Notes under the pieces: model-generated
Seen by the model: only the letters and a program-made list of their open reading frames with translations
The model's database searches: none
What the model was told of the DNA's origin: nothing
Origin: DATJPR01 sp035506295
GTDB taxonomy: Bacteria > Bacteroidota > Ignavibacteria > UBA10030 > UBA6906
Assembly (NCBI GenBank): GCA_035506295.1
Contig: DATJPR010000238.1
Location: 1-21,298, forward strand
Direction: 5' to 3'
DNA length: 21,298 bases
Shown here: in pieces, positions 14,917-21,298 of the stretch
Numbering within the stretch: the first letter of the stretch is position 1
Layout: every line of letters begins with the position of its first letter
Translations under genes and position numbers: made by a program

Positions 14917-17736
14917 TCATCGTCCACCCATCATCACCAGCTTCAATATTCCCCGCTCGGGGAAACTCGGGTCGTTGTCGAGCTGCGCCACTTCGAGGGG
15001 GCCGAGCGGTAGCACGCCGTTCTCCAGCTCACGATTGGGCGGCTCGAACAGTCTGTTGAGCTTCGTCACACGCACGCTCTTTACCCCGGGCACGGCCTGG
15101 GCCGCGGCAACGATGCGGCTCAGATACAATCCCTCGCCGAAGGTGAGATTGTCGGGGTGAAAGAAGCCGCGCCGACCGTCGGGCAGCACGCGATTGCCGA
15201 ACAGATCCGTCAGAGCTGCTCTTACGTGGCCGCGCAGGAAGTGGGGCAGCACGCACACGGTCAGCTCAAGATCGATGGGCACATATCGGGCCGGTTCGAC
15301 TTCCAGATCGTGCCCCATGCGGCGATAGTGCTGCAGGGTGCGCTCGATACGCTCAAGAAGCTCCGCCGCCGCATTCTCGCTCCCGAACGGATCGATCGCC
15401 ACATTGGCCTCATACCAGCTCCCCGTCCACGCCAGTACGGCAGCCGCACGCTGTACCCCGGACTTGAATTCGCGCTGTGTGAGCGCGGCATAATCGCCGG
15501 TAGTGACGGCGCGCATGAGAACGTCGCGGAACGCCGACGGCGCAAACAGCTTGGCTTCGGCCATCGGTTCAGGATCCGCGCCGCCGCGCGCGGGGAGTGG
15601 ATTGCTCACCGTCAGGCCGCCGCCCGTAATCATTTTGTGGCGGAATACCAGATGGGTGATCGACTCCGCGCCCACGTTGCCGATCACGCCGTTGCCCACC
15701 CGATACGAAGCATGGAAAGCCGAAGCTGCTTCGGGCTGCTGGCCGCATTCGTCGTCGCCGAAACGGAGCCACGCTACCCCATCGTTGTCGATCTCGGCGA
15801 CGAAGTGCCGATCGTCGGGCCCGCTTCCGAGCAGATCGATCTGCGGAACCCAGCTGAATTGGCGCCTGGTCAGGTCGCTGATGAGGGCCTGCAACAACCC
15901 TGCGTCGGTTGCCGCTGCATTGGCGTAGTCGTCTTTGAGCTTCTGATTGTTGGGATCCTGCTGCAGCGCTTTAGCCAGTTCGGCCTTTGCCGATGCCGCT
16001 TCCACATAGTCGGCGAACAATGCCGGAGAAAGTGGCACCCCCCGCGGGTATCGATCGGGATTGAAACCTGCCGCGGCCAGGGCATCGATCAAATCGGATC
16101 GATCGGTGAGAGCAGCCCACTCGAACAGACAAGAGCCTCCGCTACGCAGCGCCAGGATGCTGGAGAGATACGCTTGCGGTAAGGCCTGGCGCACATCCTG
16201 AACGAGGCGGCTCGCCGCCGAAGCGATGTGATCGGCATCGGTGGGCAAAGCCTGCCGGTAGGTAAGCGGTAGGTTGGCGAGACGCGGCCTGAACTTTCCC
16301 GCCACAAAGCGTACATCCGATGGATGTCCTTCACAGTCGCAATCAGCCTCGGTGGTGGCCGTCGGCACAATGCCGAGCTCCTCGTACGGCTCGATCGTGA
16401 AACCGTGATCGACCAGGATCACGTTTCCGCACGCCACGCTGATATTCTCGTGATACTCACAGCCGTGCCCGGCGTCGGTCATGGCCGACAGGCAGAGAGG
16501 GAAGGGTAATGCATCTTCGGATGACCACTCGATCTCGACGATGGGTTGCCCGTTCAACGAATCGATGCCGGCCGTGACCCTGGTCAGCCGCACGACGTGG
16601 CGATGGGCGGGATCGGCATCGGCGTCCTGGCCGGACCTGGGGCCGAGCATTTCTTTGAATATAAGGACATCGCCCGCTTTGAGATGCAGTTTGCGCGACG
16701 GCGTTTCAGCCGACGCCGCTTGCACTGTTGATGGTATGTCCCAGGCATCGATAAGGGTGGCCGACGTGGCGCCGCAGGGAAGACAGCATTCCCGTTCACC
16801 CCATGCATAAAATTTGATTTCACTCTGAAAGGCGTACAGTTCGATCGGTTGATCCGTCATGGCCTCGAATGGTTCATAAGCGCCGGGAGGGACATTTCTC
16901 AAATCGTTGATCGACAGAATCGTGCTGTCAATCATGACCATGTCCCGGAGGCTGGTGATGAAATACACCTCGGCTGGATCCAGGGCGTGTTCGCCGGTCC
17001 AATCGGTATCTGTAGCAATGCATACCCAGGCGCGGGAATTGCAGCCTTCGTGCAGCACGTAATCCACGAGCCGGGCGTGGCGGCGCACGGAGATGCGCCG
17101 GCGTGCGGTGTCAAGATACGCTTCCGTCGACACGGCATCCTGGCAGTAGCTGAGATAGTCCCCCACGTAAGCCAGCAGCTCGACCAAGGTGATGCCGAGA
17201 TCGGGCACGTGACGCTCCTGCCAGTCGGGCATGATCAGGGCGAGCCTGTCGAGGATCAACTGTCGGAAACTGGCGTAGTCCTTGGCGAGATAGTTGATAT
17301 CGGGCTCGACCCATTCCGGCGGCGGGCAGGTGTCGGCGGGTGCGCAGTCAAGATCGCCGGGGCAGTTGACCTTGAATGAGAATTCAGCGTGATCGTAGAA
17401 CGGGTCGATATTTTCGAGGCCAACCAGGCGCAAGGTATAGGTGGAAAAGTCGCCGGCCTTGTTCACACGCACGGTCGCGTAATCGTCGAGCTCGGGATCG
17501 GGGTCACGCATTACGTCAAGATCGACCACCTTGACGTCTCTGATACGCCTCCCTCCTTCGACACGCACGTACTGCGTCGCGCCTTTCCTGAGCGGCTGAG
17601 GCGCCTTTCCCAGAAAGAAGACGGTCAGCGTCACCTGATCGTCGTCGACTTCTACGTAGTCCAGGCCGTTCAGTTCAGGCCTTGCGCGCACCGCTTCGCG
17701 GCGGGCGTCGTCGTTGCATAGGGTTGCAGGTTCCAT
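14917..17736 (-). CDS. Second putative baseplate assembly protein, gpJ-like (939 aa)
   Basis: This is the partner wedge protein of the same broad family. The N-terminal ~110 residues (CNDDARREAVRARPELNGLD onward) are a domain often present only in this paralogue. Then come LAKDYASFRQLILDRLALI (about 148-166), DLGITLVELLAYVGDYLSYCQDAVSTEAYL and RRISVRRHARLVDYVLHEGC, the strongest family signature. The C-terminal gpJ-like part has NPLPARGGADPEPM (about 712-725), RAVTTGDYAALTQREF and a last stretch ending in AAAQAVPGVKSVRVTKL. It starts 4 nt after the gp25-like gene, so it is translationally linked. In eCIS particles two gpJ-like proteins (Pvc11/Pvc12 type) build the wedge ring that holds the sheath; the assignment of inner versus outer wedge here is not possible. 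Confidence 0.88.
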   Translation of the reverse strand: MEPATLCNDDARREAVRARPELNGLDYVEVDDDQVTLTVFFLGKAPQPLRKGATQYVRVEGGRRIRDVKVVDLDVMRDPDPELDDYATVRVNKAGDFSTYTLRLVGLENIDPFYDHAEFSFKVNCPGDLDCAPADTCPPPEWVEPDINYLAKDYASFRQLILDRLALIMPDWQERHVPDLGITLVELLAYVGDYLSYCQDAVSTEAYLDTARRRISVRRHARLVDYVLHEGCNSRAWVCIATDTDWTGEHALDPAEVYFITSLRDMVMIDSTILSINDLRNVPPGAYEPFEAMTDQPIELYAFQSEIKFYAWGERECCLPCGATSATLIDAWDIPSTVQAASAETPSRKLHLKAGDVLIFKEMLGPRSGQDADADPAHRHVVRLTRVTAGIDSLNGQPIVEIEWSSEDALPFPLCLSAMTDAGHGCEYHENISVACGNVILVDHGFTIEPYEELGIVPTATTEADCDCEGHPSDVRFVAGKFRPRLANLPLTYRQALPTDADHIASAASRLVQDVRQALPQAYLSSILALRSGGSCLFEWAALTDRSDLIDALAAAGFNPDRYPRGVPLSPALFADYVEAASAKAELAKALQQDPNNQKLKDDYANAAATDAGLLQALISDLTRRQFSWVPQIDLLGSGPDDRHFVAEIDNDGVAWLRFGDDECGQQPEAASAFHASYRVGNGVIGNVGAESITHLVFRHKMITGGGLTVSNPLPARGGADPEPMAEAKLFAPSAFRDVLMRAVTTGDYAALTQREFKSGVQRAAAVLAWTGSWYEANVAIDPFGSENAAAELLERIERTLQHYRRMGHDLEVEPARYVPIDLELTVCVLPHFLRGHVRAALTDLFGNRVLPDGRRGFFHPDNLTFGEGLYLSRIVAAAQAVPGVKSVRVTKLNRLFEPPNRELENGVLPLGPLEVAQLDNDPSFPERGILKLVMMGGR

Positions 17737-17740
17737 AGGC

Positions 17741-18097
17741 TCATACCGTCCGCGTGAAGTGCGCCGTCTCCGTTTGATTGGTGCGGCGCACCACGTATTG
17801 GATGTCGATGGTCAATGTGGAATCGACGCTCTGCACGTCGAGATTCTTCAAGTCGAGCACGTCGCCGAGCCAGCGCTGAATCGCGGCCTGCATCGTGAAT
17901 TGCAGCGTCGCGGCCAGTTCCGGGCTGTTCGGTGCAAATATCAGCTGCATGATGCCGCTGCCAAAGTCGGGCCGATTGACGCGCTCGCCCGGACTGGTGA
18001 AGATCAGCTGTTCGAGCATGTCGCGAACGTGATCGTCGTCGTCGGTAAGCGCGGTGCGGCCGCGTCCGTCAAAGTCTAAAGGAAAGTCGATGTTCAT
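17741..18097 (-). CDS. gp25/gpW-like baseplate wedge protein (118 aa)
   Basis: This small protein of the T4 gp25 / P2 gpW / Afp9-Pvc9 group nucleates sheath polymerisation at the baseplate. The diagnostic stretch SPGERVNRPDFGSG is at residues 35-48, within a protein of the usual 110-150 residue size. It begins DFPLDFDGRGRTAL and continues with DHVRDMLEQLIFT, as in the family. The conserved EQLIFTSPGERV helix-turn is intact. It is separated from the PAAR-like gene upstream by a 216-nt gap but lies 4 nt before the second gpJ-like gene. A weak GGGGTGA precedes its ATG. Confidence 0.92.
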   Translation of the reverse strand: MNIDFPLDFDGRGRTALTDDDDHVRDMLEQLIFTSPGERVNRPDFGSGIMQLIFAPNSPELAATLQFTMQAAIQRWLGDVLDLKNLDVQSVDSTLTIDIQYVVRRTNQTETAHFTRTV

Positions 18098-18313
18098 GGA
18101 TCACCCCGATAGATTCTATTCAATTCGGTGACATAGGTTTTGAGGGGCTTGGAACTTTTCCTGAGCAAACAGTCATCTGCCGCCTTCTTACGTTTCATCC
18201 AGGATTGCGGTGAATTCAATAGATTACCCGTGAAGTTCCATCCTGCACGGAAGCCGGACTTTCTGCTCCGACAAAGCCCCAAGCCCCACAGAGTTTCCGT
18301 TAGGACACTTGTT
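18094..18313 (-). other. Largest gap in the operon, open in one frame up to the gp25-like gene
   Basis: The 216 nt between the PAAR-like stop and the gp25-like start hold no recognised gene. One minus-strand frame is nevertheless open throughout and ends in a TGA (18096-18094) that overlaps the gp25-like ATG as ATGA. Its only ATG (18198-18196) would give 34 residues, basic at the start (MKRKKAADD) and ending TYVTELNRIYRGDP. There is no convincing ribosome binding site. It may be a small coupled gene, a decayed one, or a leader. I found no promoter or terminator in it. Confidence 0.3.
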
Positions 18314-18637
18314 CTACATTGCCGACACCCGCACCTGGGTCATCACTATCATAAGCGGCGTGCCGCTCGGCGCGCAGACGGCCTGGCTGCTCTGCACCAG
18401 CAGCGGCTGTCCATTGGAAAGCACGCGCGTCGTGCCGACGATCCACTGTGCTGTCACACACGGGCCATTGGCCGCGGGCGGCGGAGGCAACGCGCACCCC
18501 GCAACCAGATACGGCGCAGAGAGTGTGACCGTCGGCATGCCGTTCACCATCACGCGCGGATTGGGAACGGTCGGCTGCGCCTGGCCTGCATGTGAGCACA
18601 AGACCGTTGCGCCGACGTGCAGTAAAAAACCGGGCAT
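18314..18637 (-). CDS. PAAR-like spike-tip protein (107 aa)
   Basis: This is a PAAR-like protein of the type encoded next to gpV-like spikes in eCIS-like clusters; it would cap the spike and help pierce the target membrane. It starts MPGFLLHVGATVLCSHAGQAQP and has PRVMVNGMPTV, a central YLVAGCALPPPPAANGPCVTAQW and a late TRVLSNGQPLLVQSS. The paired short strands with NG turns and the four cysteines (in VLCSHAG, VAGCAL, NGPCV and AVCAPSG) are consistent with the family, though the classical PAAR tetrapeptide itself is absent. Its ATG is one base after the stop of the spike gene. It carries no C-terminal toxin extension. Confidence 0.85.
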   Translation of the reverse strand: MPGFLLHVGATVLCSHAGQAQPTVPNPRVMVNGMPTVTLSAPYLVAGCALPPPPAANGPCVTAQWIVGTTRVLSNGQPLLVQSSQAVCAPSGTPLMIVMTQVRVSAM

Positions 18638-18638
18638 G

Positions 18639-19175
18639 CTACACCACCACCAGGGCGCCGTTGTTGATAGTGACCGTCGGACCTATCATCGTGATCATCG
18701 CCCCTTTACCGTTGGAAATGTATATGCCGCTGTCGTTCACCACGATCATCGCGCCGGTAGTGCTCTTCAGGACGATGCCGCCCGTTATCGGCGTAGGCGC
18801 GGAGTCACTGATCATCACCATGTTTTGCAGCGTCGATTCGATCACGATGCTGTTGCCCGGCGGGATCGGCGGCGGCGCGAGAGCCAAGGCTGGCACTTCG
18901 GTGGCATTCCCCCAGAATCCGCCCACCCAGATCGGGTAGTTGGGATCGCCGTGCTCGAATTCGATCCATACGCTGGCGCCGATCTGGGGCACCACGAAGA
19001 AGCCTGACTGCTGTCCCGTTACAGGCACGCACGGCAAGGCCCAGGTGCTGGGCAGCAGGCTCAGTACATCCGGCACTTCCGCCATTATCCGCCCTTGCTG
19101 CATCGGGTCGAGGTTGTTAATGACCGTGCCTCTATATTTGCCGTAAAATTTTGGACTGCTGTTCGATTCGGTCAT
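18639..19175 (-). CDS. gpV/gp5-like baseplate spike protein (178 aa)
   Basis: This resembles phage baseplate assembly protein V and the OB-fold of T4 gp5/VgrG. The OB-fold motif is YRGTVINNLDPMQQGRIMAEV (about 14-34), followed by SGFFVVPQIGASVWIEFEHG (57-76) and NYPIWVGGFWG, the standard signature. Residues ~108-178 are beta-strand repeats with hydrophobic/polar alternation (GNSIVIES, NMVMISDS, GGIVLKST, GAMIVVNDSGIYISN, GAMITMIGPTVTINNGALVVV), suggesting a triple beta-helix needle. It is separate from the gpD-like gene, unlike the fused VgrG or Pvc8. It overlaps gpD by 4 nt (ATGA) and is followed after one base by the tip gene. A trimeric spike is expected. Confidence 0.9.
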   Translation of the reverse strand: MTESNSSPKFYGKYRGTVINNLDPMQQGRIMAEVPDVLSLLPSTWALPCVPVTGQQSGFFVVPQIGASVWIEFEHGDPNYPIWVGGFWGNATEVPALALAPPPIPPGNSIVIESTLQNMVMISDSAPTPITGGIVLKSTTGAMIVVNDSGIYISNGKGAMITMIGPTVTINNGALVVV

Positions 19176-20299
19176 GGGACAACCCTCGGGGTCAATGAGA
19201 TCAGTCCGTCGCGCGAGAGCGTAAAGTTCTGCTTGTATTCGCCCCGTTTGATGCTGTGCGTAACGCTGTTGACATAGTACATCCCATCGTAGGCAAGACC
19301 CGCGCCCCTCACACCGACGAGCATCCTCGCCCGCAAGATCTGTCCGTAGCGTAGCACATCGAGCGAACCGTTGGCGCTTATCGCCTCCGCATTGTTCATC
19401 AAAAAGCCCAATATGCCGCGCGCCGCTTCGTCGGGCCGTTGCTGGGCCACGTCACTGGCGAATTCCACCTTGGCGGGCGGAGTCGGCCGAGCGCCCAAGG
19501 GGGGCTTGAAGGCATTGATATTGGGGAGAGGAATCGGGATCGGGATCTTCTTCGTGAACGGATCGAGCACGATATAGATGCGTACCTTCTTCGCCAGGCC
19601 GTCGAGCGAGAAGCTCATCGATTCAACGTTGCTGTTCGCGTCCATGTTGATAGACAGCGCGGCCTGAGGAATCGGCAGACTCACGTCTGGCCCGAAGTAG
19701 GCGATGCTCGTGCCGGGCGCGGGGCCCGGATCGACGACAAAGATATAGCCACAGCGCTGCGCCAGGCCCCGAATGTATTCGCGATCGGTAGACATCGTTT
19801 GCGACTCGATGCGCTCCGTCGGGATGTCGACGACGGTCAGGATCGGCGGGATGACCAGAGGGATAACGCCGAAGGCCGCATACGGCGCAAGCGCCAGCAT
19901 GACTTTTCCGACATCGGGGATGGCCGGATAGGGCCGCACGATCTGGATCACGTCCATCAGCACGCTGAGGTCCTCCCCCGTGACGGTGATCTTCGATTGA
20001 CCCGGTTCGCTGCTGGGTGCGACCTCCTGCCGTGTGACGATGCCGTCCATGAGCACGTTGGGAAAGCCGTTCAACGTGACGATGATGATCACGCGCGTGA
20101 CGATCGGATCGAGATATCCGACCGGCAGCATCGTCGTAAGCAGCGGCGAGTTTTTGCCGGCGGCAAAGGTCAGCTGAAAGCCGCTGCGCTCTTTGTCGTG
20201 ATTTACCTGCACGCTGTCAAGCGCGTCCACGACGAATTGTGGCGCGGGAACCGGCACCGCCGGGCCTATCAGCAGCGTGAGATGGATTCCTTTAAGCAT
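19172..20299 (-). CDS. gpD-like hub protein (375 aa)
   Basis: This is of the phage late-control gpD / VgrG gp27-like hub type, which joins the tube to the spike. Recognisable parts are FVVDALDSVQVNHDKERSGF near the start, VTGEDLSVLMDVIQI (about 125-140), STDREYIRGLAQRCGYIFVV (about 167-190), and a conserved end DGMYYVNSVTHSIKRGEYKQ followed by NFTLSRDGL. The middle has a run of prolines (KKIPIPIPLPNINAF) that probably marks a linker. It lacks any OB-fold or needle, which the next gene supplies. Its ATG overlaps the LysM gene by 8 nt. Together with that protein and the tube-initiation protein it would make the hub complex. Confidence 0.88.
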   Translation of the reverse strand: MLKGIHLTLLIGPAVPVPAPQFVVDALDSVQVNHDKERSGFQLTFAAGKNSPLLTTMLPVGYLDPIVTRVIIIVTLNGFPNVLMDGIVTRQEVAPSSEPGQSKITVTGEDLSVLMDVIQIVRPYPAIPDVGKVMLALAPYAAFGVIPLVIPPILTVVDIPTERIESQTMSTDREYIRGLAQRCGYIFVVDPGPAPGTSIAYFGPDVSLPIPQAALSINMDANSNVESMSFSLDGLAKKVRIYIVLDPFTKKIPIPIPLPNINAFKPPLGARPTPPAKVEFASDVAQQRPDEAARGILGFLMNNAEAISANGSLDVLRYGQILRARMLVGVRGAGLAYDGMYYVNSVTHSIKRGEYKQNFTLSRDGLISLTPRVVP

Positions 20300-20663
20300 T
20301 CGGCGTCCCCGGTATCCCTTCCGGCAAGGTGATCCTCAAACGGCGGCCGATCGTCTCGGTCAATTCATCGGGCCGCATCGCGGCGTTCGCGTCGCAGATG
20401 CGCCAGAACTGCTCCGGGTCTCCCAGATACCTTGCCGTGATGTTGTCCAGACGATCTCCCTGGGCGACGACATGCTCCTGCAGCAACGCGAAGCGATCCG
20501 GCTGGGGCAGAAATCGCCGTCGAACGTAGATGATGCTCGCACCGTCGGGCGTTTCCAGCGTTGCTGTATCCAGGCCGTAATAGCGGCTGGTCGGCGGAAA
20601 GTGATTGACCTTCAGCCCGTCGCGCTGCAAAAGGGCCTGCAGGGCCTGATTGGGATCGATCAT
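20292..20663 (-). CDS. LysM-domain tail-hub protein, gpX-like (123 aa)
   Basis: This short protein carries one LysM motif: VVAQGDRLDNITARYLGDPEQ then FWRICDANAAMRPDELTETI (about residues 65-105). This is the arrangement of phage tail gpX/T4 gp53-like and Afp7-associated proteins. The first ~60 residues are basic with NHFPPTSRYYGLDTATLET, a stretch usual in this small family. Its ATG overlaps the tube-protein stop by 4 nt. It probably attaches the tube-initiation complex to the hub and may bind glycan or simply act as an assembly domain. It has no signal peptide, consistent with a cytoplasmically assembled particle. Confidence 0.85.
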   Translation of the reverse strand: MIDPNQALQALLQRDGLKVNHFPPTSRYYGLDTATLETPDGASIIYVRRRFLPQPDRFALLQEHVVAQGDRLDNITARYLGDPEQFWRICDANAAMRPDELTETIGRRLRITLPEGIPGTPNA

Positions 20664-21298
20664 GGAATGCCTCCAATGCCCAGCGTACCGAACACGGAGT
20701 TCGGGCTTTGCGTGGCCAGTTGTTCCTTGCCGCGCAGATAGGTCATGAACAGGTTGCCCCCTTTGTGATCGAAAGTCAGATCGTCAACGCTCAGTACCCG
20801 CATCCCCAGGCTCACCTTGGCGCGGATCGGATTCAGATTCACGTCGAAGGCCTCCTCGGTGATGCTGAATTCTGTCAGTCGCACCGGCAAGATCCGGTTC
20901 CTGCTCCAGATGAACAGGGAGAGCGGCGCTTCCATCGCTACGATCTCCAGCGTGCCGGCCTGGGCCAGCAGATTATTTGACGACAGTTGATCGCTGGTCG
21001 GATAGACGATCAATTCGAGGGCAGCCAACTGCGGATGCAGGCCGACCTGGGTCGCCTGTCCGTCGGCCAGTTCCAGCTGGTCTGTCGCATCGATCTCGGC
21101 ATCGACCTTGAGCGTTTCGACGGGCGGGCCTTTCAGGCGCAGCGCTTCAGACCTGTCACCCGTCTCGCCGCCGACCCCCTTGATCTGAAAGGTGCGGTTG
21201 AGGGTGTCGGGGTTGTATTGCAGCGCGATAATGCGTTTGACCGCCGCAGTCTGTGGATCGATCAGCACTATGCCGCCTTTGAGAAGTTTAGGTGAACC
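20660..21298 (-). CDS. CIS tube-initiation protein, Afp7/Pvc7-like (start outside window)
   Basis: The frame is open past the GTG at 21268 to the right edge, adding residues that read GSPKLLKGGIVLIDPQ; the true start should lie just beyond base 21298. From memory this is how these proteins begin (short basic N-terminus, then LIDP). Other signatures are RIIALQYNPDTLNRTFQIKG, LRLKGPPVETLKVDAEID and an end LTFDHKGGNLFMTYLRGKE. The family contains the 'CIS tube protein' that sits between the tube and the gpD-like hub. It ends in an ATGA overlap with the LysM gene. It is the first gene of the cluster that is visible; the genes upstream are outside the window. Confidence 0.85.
   Translation of the reverse strand, partial: GSPKLLKGGIVLIDPQTAAVKRIIALQYNPDTLNRTFQIKGVGGETGDRSEALRLKGPPVETLKVDAEIDATDQLELADGQATQVGLHPQLAALELIVYPTSDQLSSNNLLAQAGTLEIVAMEAPLSLFIWSRNRILPVRLTEFSITEEAFDVNLNPIRAKVSLGMRVLSVDDLTFDHKGGNLFMTYLRGKEQLATQSPNSVFGTLGIGGIP

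Noticed and set aside
15157..16182. 341-codon + strand frame inside the second gpJ-like gene
   Set aside because: Antisense shadow; composition rich in Arg, Gly and His with no recognisable motif.
15781..16320. Apparent GATC richness of the injection operon as a sign of transfer
   Set aside because: About ten GATC in this 540-nt stretch by eye, but the radical SAM gene is also GATC-rich, so it does not separate the operon from its neighbours without a real count.
19439..20332. 297-codon + strand frame opposite the gpD-like gene
   Set aside because: Asp/Arg/His-rich antisense shadow of a well-supported hub gene.
1..21298. CRISPR arrays, tRNA or rRNA genes, insertion sequences and attachment sites
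   Set aside because: I saw no regularly spaced repeats, tRNA-like clover-leaf sequences, transposase genes or terminal inverted repeats.

Overview
The window looks like chromosomal DNA from a GC-rich Gram-negative bacterium. The left-hand housekeeping-type genes (an RNase Z-like metallo-hydrolase, a glutamine-dependent NAD+ synthetase and an ABC-2 transporter) remind me most of Geobacter/Desulfuromonadales proteins. That placement rests on remembered protein style, not on a search. Starts are mostly ATG or GTG with strong AGGAGG-type ribosome binding sites.

Layout, left to right. Positions 1-536 (+) hold the C-terminal part of an MBL-fold, RNase Z-like protein cut by the window edge. Positions 780-1145 and 1229-3211 (+) hold a small protein of unknown function followed by a glutamine-dependent NAD+ synthetase, with a plausible sigma-70 promoter at 638-666. 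Positions 3424-5002 (-) hold a two-gene ABC exporter (permease and ATPase) with its own promoter just upstream. After a divergent intergenic region with two palindromes and a hairpin, positions 5270-6732 (+) hold a probable 36-codon small ORF. It is coupled by an ATGA overlap to a cobalamin-binding-type radical SAM enzyme.

From 6906 to the right edge everything is on the minus strand. It is a single tightly packed, leftward-reading operon encoding the tube-initiation, spike and baseplate part of a phage-tail-like contractile injection system, most likely an extracellular contractile injection system (eCIS). In order of transcription it encodes: an Afp7/Pvc7-like tube protein (start outside the window), a LysM protein, a gpD-like hub, a gpV/gp5-like spike, a PAAR-like tip, a gp25/gpW wedge protein, two very large gpJ-like baseplate proteins, a tail-protein-I-like protein with a probable beta-helix, a DUF6519-type protein, and a three-segment membrane protein. 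Several neighbours overlap by 4-8 nt. Sheath, inner tube, AAA ATPase, tape measure, terminator and cargo genes are not in the window; sheath, tube and ATPase would be expected upstream, beyond the right edge.

The most interesting points are the composition of this baseplate module (separate hub and spike genes, two giant gpJ-like proteins, the beta-helix/DUF6519 pair), the membrane protein that closes the operon and could anchor the particle or be part of its output, and the unannotated small ORF in front of the radical SAM gene.
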